The notes: generated by a model not told the origin, from the letters alone. A stretch of 64,000 nt of DNA from Aeromonas jandaei (GCF_037890695.1 NZ_CP149571.1:258501-322500), one strand, 5' to 3'; shown: positions 35,631 to 44,839, counted from the first letter of the stretch. Translations and numbers: made by a program.

Positions 35631-35837
35631 ATGTACGTCTGTTTATGCCGCGGCATCACAGATACCCAGATCCGCAAGGCGGTGCAGTCTGGTAGCAGCG
35701 AATTCCGCCAGCTCAAGCAGTCGCTCGAGGTGGGCGCCCAGTGTGGCAAGTGCGTGCGCATGACCATGGAGATCATCGCCGCCGAGCTCGACAAGATGGA
35801 GCAGGAGCAAACCCCGCTCTACTACGAAGTGGCCTGA
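35631..35837 (+). CDS. bfd: Bacterioferritin-associated ferredoxin
   Basis: A 68-residue [2Fe-2S] protein with the Bfd ligands CLC near residue 4 and CGKC near residue 38 (QCGKCVRM). Bfd carries electrons to bacterioferritin so that stored Fe3+ can be reduced and released. The bacterioferritin gene lies 83 bases downstream, the standard order, and a Fur-like site lies just upstream. Confidence 0.95.
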   Translation: MYVCLCRGITDTQIRKAVQSGSSEFRQLKQSLEVGAQCGKCVRMTMEIIAAELDKMEQEQTPLYYEVA

Positions 35838-35920
35838 TCCGCCGCCATCCCGAAGTCGTCATGTTTCTCGACTAAGCTCTGATGATTGCCACATCTGGCA
35901 CGAACCAAGGAGCACTGTCG

Positions 35921-36397
35921 ATGAAAGGAGACCCCAAGATCATTGCCCACCTCAACAAGGTGCTGGCCAATGAGCTGATAGCCATCAACCAATACTTCCT
36001 GCACGCCCGCATCTACGATGACTGGGGCCTCAAGGCACTCGGGCACAAGGAGTACCACGAATCCATCGACGAGATGAAGCACGCCGACGAGCTGGTCAAG
36101 CGGGTGCTGTTTCTCGAAGGGCTGCCCAATCTGCAGGATCTCGGCAAGCTGCGCATCGGTGAAACGGTGGAAGAGATGCTGCGCTGCGACCTCTCGCTGG
36201 AGATGGATGCCATTCCCGACCTGAAAGTGGCCATTGCCTACGCCGAATCGGTGCAGGATTACATCAGCCGCGACCTGTTTCAGGAGATCCTGGAAGATGA
36301 GGAGGAGCATGTGGACTGGCTGGAGACCCAGCTCGATCTCATCGATCGCATCGGGCTGGAGAACTACCAGCAGGCGCAGTTGCACCACGGCTCCTGA
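35921..36397 (+). CDS. bfr: Bacterioferritin
   Basis: A 158-residue haem-containing ferritin that stores iron in a 24-subunit shell. The diiron-site residues (Glu18 in [10 protein letters not shown], Glu51 and His54 in [10 protein letters not shown], Glu94, Glu127 and His130 in [12 protein letters not shown]) and the haem-ligand Met52 are in place. The start [15 protein letters not shown] matches the family and has AAGGAG upstream; an earlier in-frame ATG adds 13 unlikely residues. A 16-pair terminator follows. Confidence 0.96.
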   Translation: MKGDPKIIAHLNKVLANELIAINQYFLHARIYDDWGLKALGHKEYHESIDEMKHADELVKRVLFLEGLPNLQDLGKLRIGETVEEMLRCDLSLEMDAIPDLKVAIAYAESVQDYISRDLFQEILEDEEEHVDWLETQLDLIDRIGLENYQQAQLHHGS

Positions 36398-36412
36398 CCC
36401 GCCAAAGAACTC

Positions 36413-36449
36413 AAATGAAGAGACCCGCTGCTGGCGGGTCTCTTCATTT
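36413..36449 (+). terminator. Strong terminator after bfr
   Basis: Sixteen-base stem from AAATGAAGAGACCCGC to its complement with a five-base loop, ending in ATTT. It begins 15 bases after the bfr stop. Confidence 0.9.
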
Positions 36450-36569
36450 GGGCCACCATTGCCCGAAAACTTTCCGGCAGGATCACAGTTAATACGCCCG
36501 ACACAGCATCTGTCATGGCTTTCGATTAGGATACGGCTCAATTCCAATCACAACGCTACGGATACCTTC

Positions 36570-37028
36570 ATGGAACAGATTGCACGCGAGATGGCACCCC
36601 ACAAGCGGGTGGCACTGGTCGCTCACGACAACATGAAAACCCCTCTGCTGAACTGGGTCATGCGCCGCAAGGAGGAGCTCAAGCTCCACCACCTCTATGC
36701 CACCGGCACCACCGGCACCATGCTCGGCAAAAAGGCCGAGCTGCCCATCACCTGCCTCTTCTCCGGCCCCATGGGTGGCGACCAGCAGCTTGGCGCCCTG
36801 ATTGCCGAAGGGAAGATCGACGTACTGATCTTCTTCTGGGATCCCCTCAATGCGGTGCCGCACGATCCGGATGTGAAGGCGCTGCTGCGACTTGCTGCAG
36901 TGTGGAACATCCCGGTTGCCACCAACGAAGCGACCGCCGACTTCATCATGGACAGCCCCCATATGCGGCAGGCGTTCAGCGTGCAGATCCCGGACTACGC
37001 CGGCTACCTCAAGGCACGTACCGAGTAA
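36570..37028 (+). CDS. mgsA: Methylglyoxal synthase
   Basis: Converts dihydroxyacetone phosphate to methylglyoxal and phosphate, a bypass when phosphate is low. The 152-residue protein contains [20 protein letters not shown], the [10 protein letters not shown] motif with the catalytic Asp, and [23 protein letters not shown] with the active-site His. Length matches E. coli MgsA (152). It stands as a single gene between two terminators. Confidence 0.96.
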   Translation: MEQIAREMAPHKRVALVAHDNMKTPLLNWVMRRKEELKLHHLYATGTTGTMLGKKAELPITCLFSGPMGGDQQLGALIAEGKIDVLIFFWDPLNAVPHDPDVKALLRLAAVWNIPVATNEATADFIMDSPHMRQAFSVQIPDYAGYLKARTE

Positions 37029-37038
37029 CAGATACACC

Positions 37039-37064
37039 AAGGGCCGCAGCAAGCGGCCCTTGTT
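37039..37064 (+). terminator. Terminator after mgsA
   Basis: Stem AAGGGCCGC / GCGGCCCTT with loop AGCAA followed by GTTATT, ten bases after the stop. Confidence 0.8.
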
Positions 37065-37287
37065 ATTGCCGGGGATAGCCCCAGGCCAGCACGAATTGAC
37101 CGGAAGATCGGCCAGCGGGATTTGCCAGCACTGATGAAACAAGCCGCTGGCGTGGTCGCGCGATTATTTCACCAGCGCAACAAATAAATTTTATAGTCAG
37201 CTTTTCTTGCAACAATCTTGTTTGGCGCATACACCTGTCACTCTGGCGGTCAGATGAGGGAGTGCCCCCGATCCTCCCTTTGGTGAT

Positions 37288-38439
37288 TCACAGTGCCTGG
37301 GCGAGGATCCGCGCGACCTGATCCGGGTCGATATCCTGCTGCTCCCCGAGCGCGGTGCGCCCGACCCGCTTGAGGTTGGAGCAGACCGCCGGAATGCAGC
37401 TTTCGCTGAGGCCATAGTCAGAGAGGCGGGTGCCTAGCCCCATCTGCTGGAAGAACTGTTCGGTGCGGATAATCGCCTCTTCGATGCGCAGGGCATAATC
37501 CTCGCGGCTGGAGTGCCACACCCGCTCGGCAAACTGGGCCAGCTTCTCCTGCTTCTGCGCAGCCCGCTCCCGCAGCAGGGCGGGCAGCACCACCGCCAGA
37601 CTCTGGCCGTGGTCGAGCCCGTAAAGCGCCGTCAGCTGATGGCCGATGGCGTGAGAAGCCCAATCCTGCGGCACCCCGCAACCGATAAGGCCGTTGAGCG
37701 CCAGACTGGCCGCCCACATCAGATTGGCCCGCACCTGATAGTTGGTCGGCTCCGCCAGCGCCTTGGGGCCGTTTTCCACCAGCACCTGCAGCAGCCCCTC
37801 CGCCAGTCTGTCCTGCACCTCGCCCCCCACCGGGAAGGTGAGGTACTGCTCGGCAATATGGACAAAGGCATCCACCACCCCGTTGCCGGTCTGGCGCGGC
37901 GGCAGGCTGAAGGTGGTGGTCGGGTCGAGCACCGCAAACTGCGGCTGCACCAGCGGGCTTCTGAAGGAGATCTTCACATCCCCCCGGCTCACCACCGAGG
38001 TGGGATTGCTCTCTGAGCCGGTCGCCGGCAGAGTCAGCACACAGCCCATCGGCAGCGCCTTGTGCACGCTCGCCTGCTTGCCGCAGATGTCCCAGGGATC
38101 ATCCCCCTCGTAGCAGGCGGCCGCCGCGACAAACTTGGTGCCATCGACTACCGAGCCGCCACCGACCGCCAGCAGGAAGTCGATGCGCTCGCGTTTCACC
38201 TGCGCCACCGCCTCCATCAACAGCTCGAATCTGGGGTTGGCACCGATGCCGGAAAACTCCTGCCACGTCACCCCTTCCAGCGCCCGGGTCAACTGCTCAT
38301 ACACCCCGTTCTGCTTGATGCTGCCACCGCCGTAGAGCACCAGCAGCCGGCTGCCGGGCGGGATCAGTTCGGGCAGGCTGGCGATCTGCCCTTCACCGAA
38401 ACAGATGCGGGTCGGATTGGCATATTGGAAGTTGTACAC
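37288..38439 (-). CDS. Iron-containing alcohol dehydrogenase / aldehyde reductase (YqhD-like)
   Basis: The 383-residue protein begins MYNFQYANPTRICFGEGQIA and has the NADP-binding GGGS motif (LAVGGGSVVDGTKF) and the metal ligands in GVVDAFVHIAEQYL and DWASHAIGHQLTALYGLDHGQSLAV. This is the group III iron alcohol dehydrogenase family, best matched to E. coli YqhD (387 aa), which reduces aldehydes with NADPH to protect against lipid peroxidation products. A detoxifying role beside methylglyoxal synthase is possible but not shown. No regulator gene is adjacent. Confidence 0.9.
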   Translation of the reverse strand: MYNFQYANPTRICFGEGQIASLPELIPPGSRLLVLYGGGSIKQNGVYEQLTRALEGVTWQEFSGIGANPRFELLMEAVAQVKRERIDFLLAVGGGSVVDGTKFVAAAACYEGDDPWDICGKQASVHKALPMGCVLTLPATGSESNPTSVVSRGDVKISFRSPLVQPQFAVLDPTTTFSLPPRQTGNGVVDAFVHIAEQYLTFPVGGEVQDRLAEGLLQVLVENGPKALAEPTNYQVRANLMWAASLALNGLIGCGVPQDWASHAIGHQLTALYGLDHGQSLAVVLPALLRERAAQKQEKLAQFAERVWHSSREDYALRIEEAIIRTEQFFQQMGLGTRLSDYGLSESCIPAVCSNLKRVGRTALGEQQDIDPDQVARILAQAL

Positions 38440-38582
38440 GGCGGACTCCTCGACTGGCTCAATGCGCGGACATTGTGCGCCTGTGGGGAGGTGAGGTCAA
38501 AAGAGGTGGCAGAAGCTTGCCCATCGGCGGTCGACACTGGCCCATCTGTGCCGACCAGGTATCTCTCACAACAGTGACGGGA

Positions 38583-39038
38583 TCAGGCGGTTTTGGCCTC
38601 ATCTTTGGATGAGCTCTTCTTGCCGGTCAGGCGATCCATCGCCTCTTTCAGCATCGCATCTTTCTGCTCGTTGAGCGGCTTGCTCTGCTCGGCCCGCTCT
38701 TCCGGCGTCAGCTTCTTGTTGTCGGCGATAGCCTTGAGTTTGTCTTCTATCTCGTTGAATTTCTTGCGATCAAACCCGAGCGCCTTGTCCACCAGCTGTT
38801 GCACCACGCCCCCCTTGTCGGAGCTCATGTCGAGCGCCGGCGGCAGCTTGCTGTTCTTGGCCAGATGTTCATAGGTGAGCACCTGCTGGGCCTGACTGGT
38901 CATGCGCTGGGTGGAGAGGCTGACCATCTCCTCCCAGCCACCACCCTGTCCGCCGCTACTGGCACTGTTGAGGGTGGCGAGGGCGCGGTTGTTGGAGGCG
39001 CTCTGGGCAAGCTGCTGGCTGTAGGGTTTGATATCCAT
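38583..39038 (-). CDS. Hypothetical protein with coiled-coil-like C terminus
   Basis: A 151-residue protein starting MDIKPYSQQLAQSASNNRAL, with GGGAG seven bases upstream. It has no signal peptide. The second half is highly charged and helical (FDRKKFNEIEDKLKAIADNKK...EERAEQSKPLNEQKDAMLKEAMDRL) and ends in a Lys/Ser tail. I do not recognise it. The Ser/Gly-rich linker after residue 30 suggests a flexible N-terminal segment. An earlier in-frame ATG at 39170 is not supported. Confidence 0.7.
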   Translation of the reverse strand: MDIKPYSQQLAQSASNNRALATLNSASSGGQGGGWEEMVSLSTQRMTSQAQQVLTYEHLAKNSKLPPALDMSSDKGGVVQQLVDKALGFDRKKFNEIEDKLKAIADNKKLTPEERAEQSKPLNEQKDAMLKEAMDRLTGKKSSSKDEAKTA

Positions 39039-39510
39039 GAAGACTCCCGTTCTGTGTGCCGACCCGCCGGAGCGGGCTGACTGAATGCGGCGGTATGGGG
39101 TCTGGCCCCACCTTTGACAATAAAACCAGCAAGTTACAGGCCAACTTGTCAGATTGGGCGAGATCCCCACTCTGGCAAGCTTGCCAGCGGTTACAGCCCC
39201 GACGCAGCGTCAGAATCATGACTCATCCGCTGCTTTTACCCCGATTTCCGACACATACCGCTGCCCCACAAACACTGCACCCTATAAACCGCAGGAACGC
39301 TCCGTCGATCACAAAACAAACAACCACTCAGGAATACAATTTTGGCGCACATAACAACCAGCCAGCCGTGTCATGGATGATCTGTTCGTAAAACCAATAA
39401 CAGGCAGACCAATCTGCCGAGCGCACTCCGCTGCCAGTTCGGAGTTGCAGCCTCCCCACACCTCATCCCCTCGCCTGACTCTCACTCACAGCAACCCTTA
39501 GGGGACACCT
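39039..39510. other. Intergenic region (472 bp) before the C69 dipeptidase gene
   Basis: No credible gene. It contains a perfect 16-base palindrome CTGGCAAGCTTGCCAG at 39172-39187 and a small hairpin GGCAGA/TCTGCC at 39403-39418. Divergent promoters for the two flanking genes must lie here. Confidence 0.5.
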
Positions 39511-40983
39511 ATGAAAAAACACACCTTGAGTCTTCTCTCCGCCACCCTGCTCACCCTGCTTGGCACCAGTGCCGACGCCTGTACCGGCCTTATCGTCGGC
39601 AAGGGCGCCAGTGCCGATGGCAGCGTGATGATCGCCAGAAACGAGGACTTTGGCGTCAACAACTGGAACAAGTACCTCGCCTTCCGGCCCGCGCAGCAGA
39701 ACGAGGGCAAGGTCTGGAAGCTGGGCAACGGACTGGAAGTGCCGATGCCCAAGGTGTTTTTCGCCTACTCCGCCATCCGTGACTGGGATGCCACAGCCAG
39801 CGACTCTGACGGCAAGTATTACGAGGAGCGCGGCATCAACGAGTTCAACGTCGCCATTTCGGCCACCACCAGTGCCGAGGTCAACGACAAGGCCCAGAAA
39901 GCCGATCCGCTGATCGAGAAGGGAGTGATTGAAGCTATCATCCCCACCCTGATCCTGCCGCAGGCCAGGACAGCCAAGGAGGGGGTCGAGCTGCTTGGCC
40001 GCTATGTGGAGCAATATGGCGCCGGTGAGGGCAACAGCCTCTATCTGGCGGATGTGAACGAGGCCTGGCTGATGGAGATCGGCTCCGGCCACCACTGGAT
40101 TGCGGTGCGGGTGCCGGACGACAGCTACGCCATGGTGGCCAACGGCCTACGGATCCACGGCGTCAATCTCGACAGCGCCGATGTGCTGCACTCGCCCAAG
40201 CTGCTGGAGTTTGTACGCGAACACAAACTGCTGGATAACGCCGACCCGAAAGAGTTCAACTTCGCCAAGGCGTTCGGGGTCATCGCTGACCCGTATAACG
40301 TGGATCGGGAGTGGCTTGGCCAGAAAATGCTGACCGCCAGCCAGCCGCAGCCGACCCGGCAGGCGCAATATCCGCTCTTTATGAAGCCGGATGCCCCCAT
40401 CGCCGTGCCGGACGTAGCCAAACTGCTGAGCGCCACCTATGAGGGCACGCCGCTGGCGGGCAAGGCAGAGCGGCCGATCCGCATCGATCGCCAGCTGGAA
40501 TCTCACGTCATCCAGCTGCGCAAGGAGATGCCCAAAGAGCTGCAGGGATTGATCTGGCAGAGCTACGGCGTACTGGCCGAATCTGTGATGGTGCCGCTCT
40601 ACAACACGCTGGAAAACTATCCCCTGCCCTATCGCACCGGCAGCGACAGCTACTCCGATGATTCTGCCTACTGGCAGTTCCGCAGCCTGACCGCGCTGGC
40701 CAGCGCCGATCCGGACAAGTACCTGCCGCTGCTGCGCGGCGTCTGGAGCAAGGAGAGCAACAAGCTTTACAAGGAGGTGGCCCTGCTCGACAAGAGCCTG
40801 AAACAGGCCTATGCCAGCGACAAGGCTACTGCCATAGGGCTGGCCGCCGACTACTCCTATGGCCAGTTGGAGCAGACCTATCAGATGGCCAAAACGCTGC
40901 GCTACAAGCTGATGACGGATCTGACCAAGCGCACCGAGAAGAAGTATTCGCCGGAGGAGTTCAAGAAGATCATGAGCTTGTGA
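39511..40983 (+). CDS. Secreted or periplasmic C69-family dipeptidase
   Basis: The 490-residue protein has a signal peptide (residues 1-23) followed directly by Cys24 (ADACTGLIVGKGASADGS). In family C69 N-terminal nucleophile hydrolases this Cys becomes the catalytic residue after cleavage. ARNEDFG, the FNVAISATTSAEV strand and MEIGSGHHWIAVRVPDD follow the family pattern. Cleavage of dipeptides is the known activity; here the signal peptide puts it in the periplasm or outside the cell. Good RBS and a strong terminator frame it as a single gene. Confidence 0.92.
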   Translation: MKKHTLSLLSATLLTLLGTSADACTGLIVGKGASADGSVMIARNEDFGVNNWNKYLAFRPAQQNEGKVWKLGNGLEVPMPKVFFAYSAIRDWDATASDSDGKYYEERGINEFNVAISATTSAEVNDKAQKADPLIEKGVIEAIIPTLILPQARTAKEGVELLGRYVEQYGAGEGNSLYLADVNEAWLMEIGSGHHWIAVRVPDDSYAMVANGLRIHGVNLDSADVLHSPKLLEFVREHKLLDNADPKEFNFAKAFGVIADPYNVDREWLGQKMLTASQPQPTRQAQYPLFMKPDAPIAVPDVAKLLSATYEGTPLAGKAERPIRIDRQLESHVIQLRKEMPKELQGLIWQSYGVLAESVMVPLYNTLENYPLPYRTGSDSYSDDSAYWQFRSLTALASADPDKYLPLLRGVWSKESNKLYKEVALLDKSLKQAYASDKATAIGLAADYSYGQLEQTYQMAKTLRYKLMTDLTKRTEKKYSPEEFKKIMSL

Positions 40984-40996
40984 CCGGCTCGCCAAC

Positions 40997-41028
40997 GCAA
41001 AGAGGCTCCCACGGGAGCCTCTTTCGTT
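40997..41028. terminator. Bidirectional terminator between dipeptidase and ydfG
   Basis: Twelve-base stem AAAGAGGCTCCC / GGGAGCCTCTTT with a two-base loop, between convergent genes. Confidence 0.85.
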
Positions 41029-41044
41029 TCAGCCAATGGAGCGA

Positions 41045-41791
41045 TCAGCGACGGCTGATATTGAGCGGGCCGAAGGTCTGCGCCACCGGCATGATCTCGA
41101 TGCTGTTGATGTTGACGTGAGCCGGTTGCTGGCTCACCCAGAGCACGGTATTGGCGATATCTTCCGGCTGGATCGAATCCACCCCCTGATAGACGGAGGC
41201 CGCCTTGGCATCATCACCGTGGAAGCGCACGTTGGAGAACTCGGTGCCGCCGCACAGGCCCGGCTCCACGTTGGTGACGCGGATGGCGGTACCCGCCAGA
41301 TCGGCGCGCAGGTTGAGGCTGAACTGCTTCACGAACGCCTTGGTGGCGCCGTAGACGTTGCCGCCCGGATAGGGGTAGGTGCCGGCGATGGAGCCGATGT
41401 TGATGACGTGGCCGCGATTGCGCGCCACCATGCCCGGCAGCAGCAATCGGGTGAGCAGGGTCAGACCGCTGATGTTGGTGGCGATCATCTGCTCCCAATC
41501 TTCCAGATCCGCCTTGTGGGCCGGCTCCAGCCCCAGCGCCAGCCCGGCGTTGTTGACCAACAGATCCACCTCGCTCCATTCGGCCGGCAGAGCAGCGATG
41601 GCGGCGCGGGTGGCCGCCTTGTCCTGCACGTCGAACGCCAGCGGCAGGAACTGCGCACCCAGCTCGTCGGCCAGCGCGGCCAGCCGCACGGCACGGCGAC
41701 CGGTACCGATCACCTTGTAGCCCGCCTGCACCAGCTGGCGGCTGATGGACTCACCAAAACCGGACGAGGCGCCCGTTACCATTGCTATCAT
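41045..41791 (-). CDS. ydfG: NADP-dependent 3-hydroxy acid dehydrogenase YdfG
   Basis: Short-chain dehydrogenase of 248 residues acting on L-allo-threonine, serine and 3-hydroxypropionate in E. coli. It begins MIAMVTGASSGFGESISRQL, has NNAG in DLLVNNAGLALGLEPAHKA, the Ser in INIGSIAGTYPYPG and YGATK. The segment VEPGLCGGTEFSNVRFHGDDAKA is typical of YdfG. I start it at 41791 because GGAGG lies five bases upstream, four codons inside a longer reading. Confidence 0.93.
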   Translation of the reverse strand: MIAMVTGASSGFGESISRQLVQAGYKVIGTGRRAVRLAALADELGAQFLPLAFDVQDKAATRAAIAALPAEWSEVDLLVNNAGLALGLEPAHKADLEDWEQMIATNISGLTLLTRLLLPGMVARNRGHVINIGSIAGTYPYPGGNVYGATKAFVKQFSLNLRADLAGTAIRVTNVEPGLCGGTEFSNVRFHGDDAKAASVYQGVDSIQPEDIANTVLWVSQQPAHVNINSIEIMPVAQTFGPLNISRR

Positions 41792-41848
41792 CTGAACCTC
41801 CATTATCTCAACCGATATTGTTATTTATGTTGTTGAAACCAATCTGAT

Positions 41849-42094
41849 TTATTCATCGCTCAATTCACGTCCGGTCGCCTTGCGCCAGACAAATACCGCC
41901 AGATGGAGCAGCAGGAGGGCCGAGCCACCCAGCGCAAACAGCAGGGCGGTGAGGGCGTTGACCGAGGTGTCGGCGCCACACCACCACCAGACCAGCCAGC
42001 CGACCATGCCGATGACAAAGGTCTGGCCGGCGCAGACCGGGCAGCGCCCCAGTTTGGCCCTGATGGCGGTGGCGAGACAGTTGTCGCAGCTCAT
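41849..42094 (-). CDS. DUF3624 family membrane protein
   Basis: An 81-residue protein with two zinc-finger-like pairs (CDNC and CPVC) at residues 3-6 and 18-21, followed by two hydrophobic helices (QTFVIGMVGWLVWWWC and ALTALLFALGGSALLLLHLAVF). This fits the DUF3624 family of Vibrio and Aeromonas; the function is unknown. Its ATG overlaps the GNAT stop by four bases (ATGA), so the two are coupled. Confidence 0.85.
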   Translation of the reverse strand: MSCDNCLATAIRAKLGRCPVCAGQTFVIGMVGWLVWWWCGADTSVNALTALLFALGGSALLLLHLAVFVWRKATGRELSDE

Positions 42095-42570
42095 CCCCCC
42101 TCCTCTTCTCTCCTCTCTCCGGCCAGCTTCAGCACCAGCCGATGGGCGTGCTGACCCGGGCCATAGTAGTCGGGCAGCCGCTGGGTGGCTTTGAACCCCA
42201 GCCCCCGATAGAGCGCCAGTGCCTCGGCGTTGGCATCTGCCACCTCCAGCCGGATCGCCCCCCAGCCAGCCTCCTGTCCTTCGCGGATCACCTGCTCCAG
42301 CAGGCGCCGCGCCCAGCCCTGACGGCGGATGGTCCAGCGGATGGCGAGGGTCTGCACGATGAGACGATCCCACCCCTTGTGCTCCAGCAGGCAGAGATAG
42401 CCCATCAGCTGCTCCTTCTCATCCAGCACCAGCAGGGTGCGGCCTCTGGCCTGGGCGAGCAGATAGTGCCAGCGACTGCGGCCAAAGGCGACCTCGGGAG
42501 GAAAACAGTAGCGTTCCAGTTTAACGATGGCGCCCAGATCGCTGGGTCGGGCGGCGCGGACGGTCAACAC
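42091..42570 (-). CDS. GNAT-family N-acetyltransferase (RimI-like)
   Basis: A 159-residue acetyltransferase. The fold is visible in MLTVRAARPSDLGAIVKLE, LMGYLCLLEHKGWDRLIVQT, the acetyl-CoA loop RRQGWARRLLEQV and EALALYRGLGFKATQRLPDYY. It resembles RimI, but the substrate is not known. It is divergent from the RLAN/RimK gene, 186 bases away, and GNAT enzymes recur beside such ATP-grasp proteins. Confidence 0.85.
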   Translation of the reverse strand: MLTVRAARPSDLGAIVKLERYCFPPEVAFGRSRWHYLLAQARGRTLLVLDEKEQLMGYLCLLEHKGWDRLIVQTLAIRWTIRRQGWARRLLEQVIREGQEAGWGAIRLEVADANAEALALYRGLGFKATQRLPDYYGPGQHAHRLVLKLAGERREEEGG

Positions 42571-42756
42571 GGGGAGTCCTTGTTCGGTTATTTATCCTCA
42601 GCACCAAAAATGCGACTTGTATCACAAGTTACCAAGGCAGAATATTAGGCACTGTAACCTCTTGTTTCCCCTCGCGCCATTGTCGTGCTTGTCGGTGCAT
42701 CGAAGCCCACTGGGGATCCTGCCGCTTAAGGCAGTTTCATCTGTGGAGCCGAATAT

Positions 42757-44199
42757 ATGAGTACCTACGTCATCGTCGAAGAGCTGGGCGACTGGCCCTG
42801 CCATGCCGATTATCTGCTGACCGCCCGCACCTACCTGCAACACGGGGTGCCCACCACCGGCGGCCGCCCCCGCATCATCAACCTCTGCCGCAATCTGGAA
42901 CACCTGAGCGCCGGCTACTACTGCTCGCTGTTGGCCCAGGCCCGCGGCCACCACTGTCTGCCGGGTTTGCAGGCCATCAGCCAGCTGCAACCCCAGCAGC
43001 CACCGGCCAAGCTGTGGCGAAAATTGCAGGGGTGGCTTGCCCAGCAGAGCGAGGGCCGAATCCGAGTGCGCGCCATTTTCGGTCAGTGCGAACAGAGCGA
43101 GCTGGCGGGGCTGGCCCGCTACTACTACGGCCTCAGCCAGCTGCCGCTGCAGGAGCTGACCCTCAAGCGCGGCCGCCACGGCTGGTCGGTGCGCCAGCAG
43201 CAGAGCCTGTCACCGCTGGAGCTGAGCTCGAGCGAGAAAGAGTTGATGCTGCACCACGCCCAGGCACTGGTGGGCACCGGCGACGAGGAGCAGGCGCCGC
43301 CGCTCTACCAGCTCGCCATTCTGGTCGACCCCAACGACGGCCGCGCCAGCAGCGATGCAGTGGCGCTGGAGCGCTTTATCAATGCGGCCGCGGCGCAGGG
43401 GATCCGGGCCGAAATTCTGGCGCCGTCAGCCATCGAGCGGCTGCCGGAGTTCGACACCCTCTGGCTGCGCTCCGAGACGGCGGTCGGCCACTACACCTTC
43501 GAATTTGCCCGCCGCGCCGAGCAGCTCAAGATGCCGGTGATCGACAGCTCCCGCGCCATCCTCGCCTGCAGCAACAAGCTCTATCTCTACGAGCTGATGG
43601 TGCGCAGCGGCGTGCCCATGCCGCCCACCATGGTGGTGACCCGCCGCGGCCGCCACCATGTCGACGAGCTGGTACAGCGGCTCGGCCTGCCGCTGATGGT
43701 GAAGGTGCCCGACGGGGCGCAGGGACGGGATCTGGCCATGGCCAGCGACGAGCAGCAGCTGGCTCGCCTGCTGGACGAGGGGCTGGGGAGATCCGCCCTG
43801 CTGCTGGTGCAGAGCCGGATCCCCGCCGAGTTCGACTGGCGCATCGGCTTTCTCGATGGATCTCCGCTGTTTGCCTGCCGCCGTTTCCGCCCCGAGCCCG
43901 GCAACCGCATCCGCCGCCGCAAGCACCCTCTCGACATGAGCCGGATCGAGGCGCTGCCACTGAACGAAGTGCCAGAACGGGTGCTGCAAACTGCCCGCCG
44001 TGCGGTGCATCAGCTCGGCAACGGCCTGTTCGGGGTCGACCTGCGCCAGCAGGGGCGCGACTGCGTGCTGCTGGAAATCATCGACAATCCCTGGATACGT
44101 GGCGATATTGAGGACAGAGAGGCAAAGGACCTCTACGAGCGCCTCGCCCGCGCCTTCCGCCAGCGGCTGGAGAACCGGGGGCAGAGCGCGGCCGGATAA
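42757..44199 (+). CDS. RimK-like ATP-grasp ligase with N-terminal RLAN domain
   Basis: The 480-residue protein has an N-terminal RimK-like ATP-grasp-associated (RLAN) domain (about 1-200; YVIVEELGDWPCHADYLLTARTYL, RIINLCRNLEHLSAGYYCSLLAQARG) and a C-terminal ATP-grasp domain (about 230-470; LMVKVPDGAQGRDLAMASDE, ESRIPAEFDWRIGFLDG-like QSRIPAEFDWRIGFLDG, LLEIIDNPWI with the metal-binding Glu/Asn). Such enzymes form amide or peptide bonds between a carboxylate and an amine. The substrate is unknown. The nearby GNAT fits predicted small-peptide modification systems. Confidence 0.85.
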   Translation: MSTYVIVEELGDWPCHADYLLTARTYLQHGVPTTGGRPRIINLCRNLEHLSAGYYCSLLAQARGHHCLPGLQAISQLQPQQPPAKLWRKLQGWLAQQSEGRIRVRAIFGQCEQSELAGLARYYYGLSQLPLQELTLKRGRHGWSVRQQQSLSPLELSSSEKELMLHHAQALVGTGDEEQAPPLYQLAILVDPNDGRASSDAVALERFINAAAAQGIRAEILAPSAIERLPEFDTLWLRSETAVGHYTFEFARRAEQLKMPVIDSSRAILACSNKLYLYELMVRSGVPMPPTMVVTRRGRHHVDELVQRLGLPLMVKVPDGAQGRDLAMASDEQQLARLLDEGLGRSALLLVQSRIPAEFDWRIGFLDGSPLFACRRFRPEPGNRIRRRKHPLDMSRIEALPLNEVPERVLQTARRAVHQLGNGLFGVDLRQQGRDCVLLEIIDNPWIRGDIEDREAKDLYERLARAFRQRLENRGQSAAG

Positions 44200-44226
44200 C
44201 AACAAGCATCGATTGCAGAGGTGGAT

Positions 44227-44766
44227 ATGATGACGACTGATTGGTGGGACATTGCTCCCCTTGGCTGGGAGAACATCCTGGTCTGTCTGGTGTGCGGCAC
44301 TCTGGTAGGGCTGGAGCGCCAGCTGCGCGGCAAGCCGGTCGGCATCCGCACCTCCTCGCTCATCATCCTCGGCACCTACTGCTTTCTCGCCATCGGCGCC
44401 GCCCTCAGCCCCCAGAGCGCCGATCAGGCACGGGTGCTGGGCCAGCTCATCACTGGCATCGGCTTTCTCGGTGCCGGGGTGATGATGACCCGGGATGGTC
44501 AGGTACTGGGGGTCACCTCCGCCGCTACCGTCTGGATGCTGGCCGCCCTCGGCGCCCTCATCGGCATGCAGATGCTCCATCAGGCGCTGCTGCTCACCGG
44601 CGTCACCCTCTCCATTCTGGTCGGTGTCGACTATCTGGAGACCAGCTTCAAGAGCCTGCGCCGCGGGGTGCACAACCGGCTGGAGAGCTGGCGCAATGGC
44701 AACGGCAATGGTCACCCGCCAGCCGCTCCCCGCCCGGATGAGCTGGGCAGCGGCATCGAGAAGTAG
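44227..44766 (+). CDS. MgtC/SapB-family membrane protein
   Basis: A 179-residue membrane protein with four or five helices and the MgtC signatures GTLVGLERQLRGKPVGIRTSSLI and GQLITGIGFLGAGVMM. It aligns with the N-terminal membrane part of MgtC and lacks the C-terminal ACT-like domain found in Salmonella MgtC. MgtC proteins help cells live at low Mg2+ and in macrophages, in part by acting on F1Fo-ATPase. Starts at 44221 (GTG), 44227 and 44230 are possible; AGAGG favours 44227. It follows the RLAN gene by 27 bases and may be co-transcribed. Confidence 0.88.
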   Translation: MMTTDWWDIAPLGWENILVCLVCGTLVGLERQLRGKPVGIRTSSLIILGTYCFLAIGAALSPQSADQARVLGQLITGIGFLGAGVMMTRDGQVLGVTSAATVWMLAALGALIGMQMLHQALLLTGVTLSILVGVDYLETSFKSLRRGVHNRLESWRNGNGNGHPPAAPRPDELGSGIEK

Positions 44767-44792
44767 AACGACACCGCGACGGGTATCGCCAT

Positions 44793-44823
44793 GAAAAAGG
44801 GCTCCGCTATGGAGCCCTTTGCA
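44793..44823. terminator. Bidirectional terminator between mgtC-like gene and amylase
   Basis: Ten-base stem AAAGGGCTCC / GGAGCCCTTT with a five-base loop, between convergent genes. Confidence 0.85.
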
Positions 44824-44839
44824 TTGGATCGTGGTCGCG

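Noticed and set aside
39172..39187. Sigma-54 promoter at TGGCAAGCTTGC
   Set aside because: The GG and GC elements are two bases too close for the -24/-12 spacing; it is more simply a palindrome.
44293..44741. Alternative genes in other frames of the mgtC-like region
   Set aside because: Only the MgtC frame shows conserved membrane signatures.
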